NCBI GenBank assembly: GCA_041595355.1
Contig: JBFHKO010000037.1
Coordinates: 1 to 14,936 of the forward strand
Source: JBFHKO01 sp041595355
GTDB taxonomy: Bacteria; Pseudomonadota; Gammaproteobacteria; Enterobacterales; Aeromonadaceae
DNA length: 14,936 nucleotides
Reading direction: 5' to 3'
In this document: positions 8,316-14,562 of the stretch, piece after piece
Position numbering within the stretch: the first letter of the stretch is position 1
Layout: each line of letters opens with the position of its first letter
The notes under the pieces: model-generated
The model's input: the letters and a program-made list of their open reading frames with translations, nothing else
Database searches by the model: none
Told to the model about the DNA's origin: nothing
Program-made: the position numbers and the translations under genes

Positions 8316-8329
8316 ACCGCCATGGCGGT
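8316..8329. repeat. 14-bp perfect palindrome in the ydiJ leader
   Basis: ACCGCCATGGCGGT is fully self-complementary with no spacer and lies between the predicted ydiJ promoter and the ydiJ start codon. It could be an operator or simply chance: about one such palindrome is expected in a random sequence of this length. Confidence 0.35.
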
Positions 8330-8358
8330 TGAAGGTTAACGAAAAAAAGGGGCGCCAT

Positions 8359-8387
8359 TGTATAACAAGCCCCCTCCCCGATCTAAA
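8359..8387 (-). promoter_or_regulatory. Candidate promoter of ydiJ
   Basis: On the minus strand TTTAGA (8387 down to 8382), a 17-bp spacer and TATACA (8364 down to 8359) are present. TGT immediately precedes the -10, giving an extended -10 element. Each hexamer matches consensus at four of six bases. The position, about 65 nt before ATG 8292 and after the upstream acetyltransferase gene, is sensible. Confidence 0.42.
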
Positions 8388-8411
8388 AAAATGTGCGCCG
8401 CGCCCCGTCGT

Positions 8412-8951
8412 TCAGCCTGCCGGCGGCAGGCCGTTGTGGTTGTGATGGTGATCGCCCGGCAACCCCCGGCCCAGGGTGATCTGCCAGTAGCTGACATCAA
8501 TCCAGCGATCCTGCTTGCAGCCAATCTGGCTGAAATGGGCCACCTTGCGAAAGCCCAGTTTCTGATGCAGGCGAATACTGGGACCGTTGGGCAGGGCGAT
8601 GCCGGCCAGCACCGTATGCACCCCCTGGTTGCGCAAACGCGCCAACAGGCCGCGGTACAGCTGGGTGCCGAGGTTGCGTCCCCGCGCCGCGGGGTCCAGG
8701 TAGATGGCGCTTTCCGCGCTGTGGCCATAGGCTGCCTGCTCGCGCCAGGGGGCGGCAAAGGCGTACCCCAGCACCCGCTCCTGTTCGCAGAACACCAGCC
8801 AGGGTAGCCCCGGCGTGATGGCCGCCACGCGCCCGGCCATGGCGTCGCAGCTGAGAGGCTGGGTCTCGAAGGCGATATCGGTCTGCTGCACGTAGTGGTT
8901 GTAGATGGCGCACAGGCGCGGCGCATCCTCGGCGAGCACATCTCTTATCAT
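8412..8951 (-). CDS. GNAT N-acetyltransferase, MnaT/phosphinothricin-acetyltransferase-like
   Basis: This 179-residue protein resembles the PAT/MnaT (YncA) branch of GNAT enzymes, which acetylate small amines such as methionine sulfone, methionine sulfoximine or phosphinothricin. The branch is recognised by AIYNHYV near residues 15-21, the AESAIYLDPAARG stretch (79-91), the acetyl-CoA loop RGRNLG (90-95), AGIALPNGPSIRLHQKLGF, and the following FSQIGCKQDRWIDVSYWQ, which parallels PQVGTKFGRWLDL of E. coli MnaT. ATG 8951 is chosen because AGGAG sits 8 nt before it and the protein then begins MIRDV, as the family does; upstream frame extends but with no homology. The last 15 or so residues form a histidine-rich tail (DHHHNHN) that I do not associate with the family. 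The true substrate is unknown. Confidence 0.87.
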   Translation of the reverse strand: MIRDVLAEDAPRLCAIYNHYVQQTDIAFETQPLSCDAMAGRVAAITPGLPWLVFCEQERVLGYAFAAPWREQAAYGHSAESAIYLDPAARGRNLGTQLYRGLLARLRNQGVHTVLAGIALPNGPSIRLHQKLGFRKVAHFSQIGCKQDRWIDVSYWQITLGRGLPGDHHHNHNGLPPAG

Positions 8952-9148
8952 GGGGCGGGCTCCTGACTGCGGTGGACCACTCTTGCCACCCGGGACGGCA
9001 GGTTCGGCTATGGACAACAGTATGGCCAATGGTTCGCCATAGCGCCCAGCCCCGGGCGGCAGCCGTGCTGACCGGCCCCCCGCGAAGGAGCTGCTCGAGC
9101 CCGTCATGTGCATCCGAATGAGTTCAACTGGCTTGCTTTAGCGCCATT
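8952..9148. other. Upstream half of the divergent acetyltransferase/scr control region
   Basis: No gene is supported here. The only structure I see is a 7-bp inverted repeat, GCTATGG (9007-9013) and CCATAGC (9037-9043), with each copy preceded by GGTTCG. It could serve the acetyltransferase gene on the minus strand. I found no convincing promoter hexamers for that gene. The right-hand part of the intergenic region carries the sucrose operon control elements listed separately. Confidence 0.4.
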
Positions 9149-9170
9149 TTTGGTGAATAACCTCACAAAA
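9149..9170. promoter_or_regulatory. CRP-cAMP binding site upstream of scrK
   Basis: The core GGTGA (9152-9156), six bases, TCACA (9163-9167) differs from the CRP consensus TGTGA-N6-TCACA at one base, and the flanks are A/T-rich. Its centre (9159.5) lies about 70 bp before the predicted scr transcription start, close to a classic class I activator position. This fits catabolite control of a sugar PTS operon. Confidence 0.65.
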
Positions 9171-9186
9171 GCTAAATGGGTTTAGC
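9171..9186. promoter_or_regulatory. ScrR operator O1 (predicted)
   Basis: GCTAAATGGGTTTAGC is an inverted repeat with 6-bp arms. It is the exact reverse complement of the second element at 9202-9217, 31 bp away centre to centre. Assignment to ScrR is inference from position and from the LacI-family repressor encoded in the same operon. The layout resembles the Cra operator GCTGAA..TTCAGC, and Cra has a related DNA-binding domain. Confidence 0.75.
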
Positions 9187-9193
9187 CGAAGCA

Positions 9194-9223
9194 TTGCCTT
9201 TGCTAAACCCATTTAGCTATCCT
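9194..9223 (+). promoter_or_regulatory. Predicted scrKABR promoter
   Basis: TTGCCT (9194-9199) and TATCCT (9218-9223) are separated by 18 bp, each matching consensus at four of six bases. The weak hexamers suit an activated promoter with the CRP site upstream. The spacer is almost entirely filled by operator O2. The predicted start near 9230 gives a leader of about 59 nt before scrK. Confidence 0.55.
9202..9217. promoter_or_regulatory. ScrR operator O2 (predicted), inside the promoter spacer
   Basis: GCTAAACCCATTTAGC is identical to O1 read on the other strand. It lies between the -35 and -10 hexamers, so a bound repressor would block RNA polymerase directly. With one flanking base the two operators form 17-bp inverted arms. 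Confidence 0.78.
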
Positions 9224-9288
9224 GTATGCAGCAGAAAACAGGCACCGGTAACGGGTTGCACGGCCAGAATTCAGTCGAGGAACAGCAA

Positions 9289-10224
9289 ATGGCGAACAGA
9301 GTGTGGGTGTTGGGCGATGCGGTAGTGGATCTCATTCCTGAGGGCAGCGATTGCTACCTCAAATGTCCCGGTGGCGCGCCGGCCAACGTGGCCGTGGGCG
9401 TTGCCCGCCTGGGTGGCCAGGCCGCCATGATTGGCAAGGTGGGTGCGGATCCCTTCGGCCGCTTCATGCGCCAAGTGCTGCAACAGGAAGGCGTCGACAC
9501 CGACTGCATGCACCTAGACCCGGCCCAGCGCACCTCCACCGTGCTGGTTGATCTGGATGATCAGGGCGAGCGCTCCTTCACCTTCATGGTGCGCCCGAGT
9601 GCCGATCAATTCCTGACTCAGAATGAACTGCCCACCTTTACCAGCGGTGAATGGCTGCTGACCTGCTCCATCGCCCTGGCCAACGAGCCGGTGCGCAGCA
9701 CCACTCTGGCCGCCATGGCCGCCATGCGCGCCGCCGGCGGTCATGTCTGTTTCGACCCCAACCTGCGCCCCGAGGTGTGGGCCAACCAGGCAGAGCAACG
9801 GCCGGTGGTACGCCAGGCCCTGGCCCTGGCCGATGTGGTCAAGTTCTCCGAAGAGGAGCTGTTGTTCCTCACCGGAACTCAGGATCTGGACAGTGGTCTG
9901 GCCGCCCTCAAGCCGTTCGACCTCAAGCTGGCCCTCATCACCCAGGGTGCCGCCGGGGTACTGGTCTGCCAGCAGGATGAACGCTGGCAGGTGCCTGCCT
10001 GCCGGGTCACTCCGGTGGATACCACCGGCGCTGGCGATGCCTTCGTCTGTGGCCTGCTGGCCGGTCTGTCCGCCCAGCACAGCTGGCCGGATAAAGCGCA
10101 GCTGAACGCCATACTGCGCCAGGCCAATGCCTGTGGCGCCCTGGCCACCACCGCCAAGGGGGCCATGACTGCCCTGCCCGACCAGCAGGCATTGCAGCAC
10201 TTTTTGCGCGAGCAAGGGATCTGA
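9289..10224 (+). CDS. scrK: Fructokinase of the sucrose operon
   Basis: This 311-residue PfkB-family sugar kinase phosphorylates the fructose released by ScrB, using ATP. It shows the N-terminal PfkB signature region GGAPANVAVGVARLG (from residue 28) and the C-terminal ATP and catalytic motif DTTGAGDAFVCG (244-255), with Asp250 as the expected base. The length matches enteric ScrK (about 307). ATG 9289 is chosen because GAGG lies 8 nt before it and the product then starts ANRVWVLGDAVVDLIP like other fructokinases; the frame extends upstream to 9226 without family similarity and across the predicted transcription start. It is the first gene of scrK-scrA-scrB-scrR, under the CRP/operator promoter. 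A 145-bp gap full of GC hairpins separates it from scrA. Confidence 0.93.
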   Translation: MANRVWVLGDAVVDLIPEGSDCYLKCPGGAPANVAVGVARLGGQAAMIGKVGADPFGRFMRQVLQQEGVDTDCMHLDPAQRTSTVLVDLDDQGERSFTFMVRPSADQFLTQNELPTFTSGEWLLTCSIALANEPVRSTTLAAMAAMRAAGGHVCFDPNLRPEVWANQAEQRPVVRQALALADVVKFSEEELLFLTGTQDLDSGLAALKPFDLKLALITQGAAGVLVCQQDERWQVPACRVTPVDTTGAGDAFVCGLLAGLSAQHSWPDKAQLNAILRQANACGALATTAKGAMTALPDQQALQHFLREQGI

Positions 10225-10328
10225 TGCCCGGCCCCCGGGCCTCGCGGCCCGGGAGCGCGCGGCAACACCAAACCGAGAAGCCGGGCGGTTCAGCCCGGCC
10301 AGACATGACACCCGGGCTCCACCGGGCA
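10225..10328 (+). repeat. Hairpin cluster between scrK and scrA
   Basis: Three GC-rich hairpins lie in tandem: an 8-bp stem CCCGGGCC/GGCCCGGG (10234-10253, loop TCGC), a 7-bp stem GCCGGGC/GCCCGGC (10280-10299), and a 5-bp stem CCCGG/CCGGG (10311-10326). TGCCCGG at 10225-10231 is also complementary to CCGGGCA at 10322-10328, which could close the set into one branched fold. No T-run follows, so it is not a standard terminator. Confidence 0.65.
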
Positions 10329-10369
10329 TAGACCTACACAGTAAAACACGCACGTCAGAGGAAACATTC

Positions 10370-11740
10370 ATGAACATCAACAGCACTGCAAACGCGCTAA
10401 TCCCCCTGCTGGGTGGCGCAGACAACGTGGTCACGGCGGCACATTGCGCCACCCGCCTGCGCCTGGTCGTCGCCGATGACGCCAAGGTCGACAAGGCCGC
10501 CATCGACCGTGTCGATGGCGTCAAGGGCTGTTTCGCCAACGCCGGTCAAATTCAGATCATCTTCGGCACCGGCCTGGTCAACAAGGTGTACGCCGAGTTC
10601 ATCCAGCTGGTCGGCGTGGGTGAAGCCACCAAGAGCGAGCTGGTGGATGCCGCCACCAAGAAGCTGAATCCGGCCCAGCGCATCGCCCGTACCCTGTCCA
10701 ACATCTTCGTGCCCATCATCCCCGCCATAGTGGCATCCGGTCTGCTGATGGGCTCCCTGGGCCTGATCAAGACCTACGGACTGGTCAGCGGTGACAGCGC
10801 CCTGTTTGCGCTGCTGGACATCTTCAGCTCCGCCGCCTTCGTCATCCTGCCCATTTTGATCGGCTTCACCGCGGCCCGCGAATTCGGCGGCAACCCCTAT
10901 CTGGGCGCCACCCTGGGCGGCATCCTGACCCACCCGGCGCTGACCAATGCCTGGGGCGTGGCCGGCGGTTTCAAGACCATGGATCTCTATGGCGTCGACG
11001 TGGCCATGATTGGCTACCAGGGCACCGTCTTCCCGGTCCTGCTGGCCACCTGGTTCATGAGCCACTTGGAAAAGCGCCTGCGCAAGATCGTGCCCAACTC
11101 CGTTGACCTCATCGTCACCCCCTTCCTGGTGGTGGTCATCTCCGGTTTCGTGGCCATGCTGTTCATCGGCCCGGCCGGCCGCGCCCTTGGCGATGGCATC
11201 TCCTTCGTGCTGAGCACCCTCATCGAGCACGCCGGCTGGCTGGCGGGTCTGCTGTTCGGCGGCACCTACTCCATGATCGTCATCACCGGGGTTCACCACA
11301 GCTTCCACGCCATCGAAGCGGGTCTGCTGACCAACCCGGACATCGGCGTCAACTTCCTGCTGCCCATCTGGTCCATGGCCAACGTGGCCCAGGGCGGAGC
11401 CTGCCTCGCCGTTGCCTTCAAGACCCGGGATACCCGCATCAAGGAGATCGCCGTTCCCTCAGCCCTCTCCTGCCTGCTGGGCATCACCGAAGCAGCCATC
11501 TTCGGCATCAACCTGCGCTTCATGAAGCCCTTCCTGTGCGCCCTGGCGGGCGGGGCCCTGGCCGGTGCCTGGGTCGTCGCCAACCATGTGGGCATGGTGG
11601 CCGTAGGCCTGACCGGCATCACCGGTATCGCCATCGTCCAGCCCGGCTTCGTCACCACCTATATCGTCGGCCTGCTCATCGCCTTCGGTACTGCCTTCGC
11701 CCTCTCTTATGTCCTGCGCTACAAGACGGATTCCGAATGA
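10370..11740 (+). CDS. scrA: Sucrose-specific PTS transporter, EIIBC component
   Basis: This 456-residue protein is the same size as enteric ScrA and closely similar throughout. The cytoplasmic IIB domain (about 1-90) carries the phospho-cysteine motif AAHCATRLR, with Cys26. The IIC membrane domain follows from about residue 105, with FVPIIPAIVASGLLMG, GFTAAREFGGNPYLGATLGG, VVVISGFVAMLFIGPAGRALGD, HHSFHAIEAGLL and GITEAAIFG (371-379) in many hydrophobic segments. It imports sucrose and releases sucrose-6-phosphate inside. No IIA domain is present, so phosphate must come from a IIA(Glc) (Crr) encoded elsewhere, as in enteric bacteria. GAGGAAA stands 5 to 8 nt before ATG 10370. Its stop codon overlaps the scrB start. 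Confidence 0.97.
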   Translation: MNINSTANALIPLLGGADNVVTAAHCATRLRLVVADDAKVDKAAIDRVDGVKGCFANAGQIQIIFGTGLVNKVYAEFIQLVGVGEATKSELVDAATKKLNPAQRIARTLSNIFVPIIPAIVASGLLMGSLGLIKTYGLVSGDSALFALLDIFSSAAFVILPILIGFTAAREFGGNPYLGATLGGILTHPALTNAWGVAGGFKTMDLYGVDVAMIGYQGTVFPVLLATWFMSHLEKRLRKIVPNSVDLIVTPFLVVVISGFVAMLFIGPAGRALGDGISFVLSTLIEHAGWLAGLLFGGTYSMIVITGVHHSFHAIEAGLLTNPDIGVNFLLPIWSMANVAQGGACLAVAFKTRDTRIKEIAVPSALSCLLGITEAAIFGINLRFMKPFLCALAGGALAGAWVVANHVGMVAVGLTGITGIAIVQPGFVTTYIVGLLIAFGTAFALSYVLRYKTDSE

Positions 11741-13149
11741 TGCAAGAAACCAGCTTGCTCAACCAACTTGCCCGGTCGCTACTGACCGGGCAGGTCAACG
11801 CCTCGGCCGATCCCCATCGGCCTCTTTGGCATCTGGCGCCCGCCGTCGGCCTGCTCAATGATCCAAACGGTTTCATCCAGGCTCGGGGTCGCTATCACCT
11901 CTTCTATCAGTGGAACCCGCTGGCGTGCAAACACGGCGCCAAGTTCTGGGGCCACTGGAGTTCCCGCGACCTGGTACAGTGGCGTCACGAACCCGTGGCA
12001 CTGGTGCCCAGCGAGGAGTACGAACGCAATGGCTGCTACTCCGGCTCCGCCGTGGAGCAGGATGGGCGCATCATGCTGGTCTATACCGGCAACGTGAAGT
12101 ACCAGGATGGCAACCGCACCGCCTATCAGTGTCTGGCCCGGGAGCAGGATGACGGCCATTACGAAAAGCTGGGGCCCGTATTGTTCCTGCCGGCCGGCTA
12201 CACCGGCCATGTGCGCGATCCCAAAGTGTGGCAACACCAGGGGCAGTGGTACATGGTGCTGGCGGCCCAGGATGAGGCCAAGCAGGGCAAGGTGCTGCTC
12301 TACCGCTCGCCGGATCTGCACCAGTGGGAGTCCCTTGGCGAAATCGCCGGCTCCGGCCTCAATGGCATGGGCGAATTCGGCTACATGTGGGAATGCCCGG
12401 ATCTGTTCCGGCTGGACGACAGCGATGTGCTCATCTCCTGTCCTCAGGGCGTGGCGCCCCAGGGCGAGCGCTTCCGCAACCTGTTCCAGGCCGGCTATGT
12501 GCTGGGACAGCTGGATTATGCCAAGGGCCAGTTCCCCCATGGCGCGTTCGAGGAGCTGGATCTGGGCTTCGAGTTCTATGCCCCCCAGACCACCCTGGCT
12601 GCCGATGGCCGCCGGCTGATGTTCGGCTGGATGGGGTTGCCCGACGAACACGAGGCGAGCCAGCCGACCATCGCCCATGGCTGGATCCACTGCATGACCT
12701 GCCCGCGGGAGCTGACCCTCAGGGATGGCAAGCTGTATCAGCTGCCGGTGGCCGAACTCAGTGCCCTGCGCCGCGAACCGCTTGCGTGGCAGGGCATCGC
12801 CGATGAGGCCCCGCCCCTGCCGGCCCGCAGTGCCGAGCTGCACCTCAAGCCCGAGGGCCCCTTCAGCCTGGCGCTGCGCGAGGCGGCGACCCTGAGCTGG
12901 GATGGCCGCTGCCTGAGCCTTGAACGCCGCAACTGGCACACCGGCGAGCGTGAACAACGCACCTGGCGCGGTGAGCTGGATGAACTGCGACTGCTGCTGG
13001 ACAGCTCCTCGATCGAGATTTTCATCAATCAGGGGGCGGCAGCCATGTCGGCTCGCTACTTCCCGGGTGAAGCCGCCACGATGCGGCTGAGCGGTACGGC
13101 GCGCCTCGGCCTGCAACACTGGTCGCTGGCGGCTTCTGTGATAGAATGA
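11737..13149 (+). CDS. scrB: Sucrose-6-phosphate hydrolase (GH32 invertase)
   Basis: This 470-residue cytoplasmic GH32 enzyme hydrolyses sucrose-6-phosphate to glucose-6-phosphate and fructose. The three catalytic acids are visible: Asp42 in LNDPNGF (nucleophile), Asp161 in VRDPKVW (transition-state stabiliser) and Glu219 in WECPDLF (acid/base). A five-bladed propeller covers roughly residues 30-335, and the C-terminal beta-sandwich ends with the typical LLDSSSIEIFINQG segment. No signal peptide is present. The start is either ATG 11737, overlapping the scrA stop as ATGA, or the adjacent ATG 11740; I chose the first because such overlaps couple translation. The 3' end overlaps scrR in the same way. 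Confidence 0.96.
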   Translation: MMQETSLLNQLARSLLTGQVNASADPHRPLWHLAPAVGLLNDPNGFIQARGRYHLFYQWNPLACKHGAKFWGHWSSRDLVQWRHEPVALVPSEEYERNGCYSGSAVEQDGRIMLVYTGNVKYQDGNRTAYQCLAREQDDGHYEKLGPVLFLPAGYTGHVRDPKVWQHQGQWYMVLAAQDEAKQGKVLLYRSPDLHQWESLGEIAGSGLNGMGEFGYMWECPDLFRLDDSDVLISCPQGVAPQGERFRNLFQAGYVLGQLDYAKGQFPHGAFEELDLGFEFYAPQTTLAADGRRLMFGWMGLPDEHEASQPTIAHGWIHCMTCPRELTLRDGKLYQLPVAELSALRREPLAWQGIADEAPPLPARSAELHLKPEGPFSLALREAATLSWDGRCLSLERRNWHTGEREQRTWRGELDELRLLLDSSSIEIFINQGAAAMSARYFPGEAATMRLSGTARLGLQHWSLAASVIE

Positions 13150-14207
13150 CGCACGCAAAAAAAATCCCGGTTGCCGTGAAAAATCTCAATCGCATCACCA
13201 TCAGCAACATCGCCGAGCTGGCCGGGGTCTCCAAGGCCACGGCCAGCCTGGTACTCAACGGCCGCGCCGAGGAGTACCGGGTCGCGGAAGAAACGCAGAA
13301 ACGGGTGCTGGCGATTGCCGCCGAATACCACTATCAGCCCAGCTTCCACGCCCGCGCCCTGCGCTCCTCGCGCAGCCATACCGTGGGGCTGGTGATCCCG
13401 GACCTGACCAACTACGGTTTTGCCTCCATCGCCCGCCAGCTCGAGCACCTGTTCCGGGATGCCGGCCTGCAGCTCATCATCGCCTGCTCCGACGAAGATC
13501 CCCTGCAGGAACAGACGGTGGTCAACAACCTGATCCAGCGTCAGGTGGATGGCCTCATCATCGCCTCCAGCGAGATGAGCGATGTGCAGTACAAGAAGAT
13601 CCATGCCACCATGCCGGTGCTGCAGCTGGATCGGCACATCGGCCAGTCGACCCTGCCGCTGGTGATTTCCGATGCCTGTGACGCGACCGCCAGGCTGGTG
13701 GAATGCGTGGCCCGTCAGCAACCGGACGAGTTCTACTACTTTGGCGGCCAGTTGCGCCTCTCCCCCAGTCGCCACCGGCTGGCCGGCTACGAATTGGGCC
13801 TCAAGCGCGCCGGCGTGGAGCCCCTGCCGGAATGGGTCCAGCATCGCGACTTCAACGCCAACTGCAGCTACGACATGATGGCCGAACTGTGCGAGCGACT
13901 GGGGCGTGCGCCCAGGGCACTGTTCACCTCCTCGTTCGTGATGCTGGAGGGGGTACTGCACTACCTGAGTCACCACCCGGCGATGATGGAGGGGCTGCAT
14001 CTGTGCAGCTTCGATGATCATGATCTGCTGGACTGCATGCCGCTGCGCATCGACTCCATTGCCCAGGACAACACGGCGCTGGCGCATCACAGCTTCGAGA
14101 TGCTAAAACAGCTGATGGAAGACAAACCGCTTGAATCGAATGCCGCCATCCTGCCTGCCACCATCCGCTGGCGCCATCCCGGCTCCCTGCGCCTGCAGCC
14201 CCTCTGA
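13146..14207 (+). CDS. scrR: LacI-family sucrose operon repressor
   Basis: This 353-residue regulator has an N-terminal helix-turn-helix, TISNIAELAGVSKATASLVLNGR (18-40), then the hinge HARAL (68-72). A periplasmic-binding-protein-like effector domain follows from VGLVIPD (about 80) to the end. It resembles enteric ScrR throughout, including RQVDGLIIASS, LSPSRHRLAGYELGL and HLCSFDDHDL. ScrR proteins repress scr genes and are released by fructose or its phosphates. It begins with ATGA overlapping the scrB stop and is the last gene of the operon, so it should be made from the promoter it represses (autoregulation). Its N-terminus has about 15 extra residues before the helix-turn-helix compared with enteric ScrR. 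I see no T-run terminator after it. Confidence 0.94.
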   Translation: MTHAKKIPVAVKNLNRITISNIAELAGVSKATASLVLNGRAEEYRVAEETQKRVLAIAAEYHYQPSFHARALRSSRSHTVGLVIPDLTNYGFASIARQLEHLFRDAGLQLIIACSDEDPLQEQTVVNNLIQRQVDGLIIASSEMSDVQYKKIHATMPVLQLDRHIGQSTLPLVISDACDATARLVECVARQQPDEFYYFGGQLRLSPSRHRLAGYELGLKRAGVEPLPEWVQHRDFNANCSYDMMAELCERLGRAPRALFTSSFVMLEGVLHYLSHHPAMMEGLHLCSFDDHDLLDCMPLRIDSIAQDNTALAHHSFEMLKQLMEDKPLESNAAILPATIRWRHPGSLRLQPL

Positions 14208-14562
14208 AACCCCCCGCCGGCTCGCCGGCTGGCGGTTGACGCTGCTCGCCCCCCTGCTTGGCCTCCAGAGTGTCCAGGCGGCCCCCCCTCTCGACCAGCT
14301 CGCGGCCCAGCAGTGTCAAACCTATGTCGGTGTGCGGGTCGGCAACCTGCTCAGCGTCTCGGTCGAGCAGGTGCGCGCGCTGCCCCGGGTGCAGCAGTGG
14401 CTGGTCACGGGGCAGGTCCGCCGTCAGCGGCAGGTAGATTTGCATTTCGTCTGCCGTCTGAGCCACCCTGCAAAGGAGTGGCGGCTGGAACAACTGGAGC
14501 TGCTGCAACTGCAGCAGGCCGGGAACCCCCCGGCCGCGCCCCGCCCGCTCAATCCCGGCTGA
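14140..14562 (+). CDS. Unrecognised small protein, probably exported
   Basis: I do not recognise this protein. Codon use from about 14240 onward is that of a real gene of this genome. The sequence WRLTLLAPLLGLQSVQA followed by APP reads as a signal peptide with a cleavage site after VQA. The mature part would be about 93 residues, rich in Gln, Leu, Val and Arg, with two cysteines (QQCQTY and HFVCRL) that could form a disulfide in the periplasm. The start is unresolved. ATG 14140 gives 140 residues but lies inside scrR and adds a Pro/Cys-rich prefix; TTG 14236 gives 108 residues but removes the basic residues before the hydrophobic core and has a hairpin directly upstream. It follows scrR and may be read from the same transcript, but nothing ties it to sucrose use. 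It overlaps the opposing gene by 14 bp. Confidence 0.55.
   Translation: MPPSCLPPSAGAIPAPCACSPSETPRRLAGWRLTLLAPLLGLQSVQAAPPLDQLAAQQCQTYVGVRVGNLLSVSVEQVRALPRVQQWLVTGQVRRQRQVDLHFVCRLSHPAKEWRLEQLELLQLQQAGNPPAAPRPLNPG
14214..14235 (+). repeat. GC-rich hairpin just after scrR
   Basis: The 22 bases from 14214 to 14235 fold into a 9-bp stem (two G-U pairs) with a 4-base loop, starting 7 nt after the scrR stop. TTGACG follows, with no T-run, so it is not a typical terminator. It abuts the candidate TTG start of the next gene and would hide any ribosome-binding site there. Confidence 0.5.

Noticed and set aside
5269..8445. A 1058-codon open frame on the plus strand opposite ydiJ
   Set aside because: It mirrors ydiJ codon for codon, has no recognisable domain and reads as low-complexity Gly/Leu/Gln/His protein. 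Long antisense frames are common opposite GC-rich genes that avoid certain codons.
13142..13147. TGA-TAGAAT, an extended -10-like element at the scrB/scrR junction as a scrR promoter
   Set aside because: Transcription would begin a few bases inside scrR, after its start codon, and there is no -35 match. The ATGA overlap explains scrR expression better.
11779..13158. A 459-codon minus-strand frame opposite scrB
   Set aside because: It is an antisense shadow; scrB carries all three GH32 catalytic motifs on the other strand.
13056..14090. A 344-codon minus-strand frame opposite scrR
   Set aside because: It is an antisense shadow of a clear LacI-family regulator.
14214..14235. Hairpin after scrR as the operon terminator
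   Set aside because: The stem is strong but no T-run follows and the next gene begins at once, so it does not meet the intrinsic terminator pattern.
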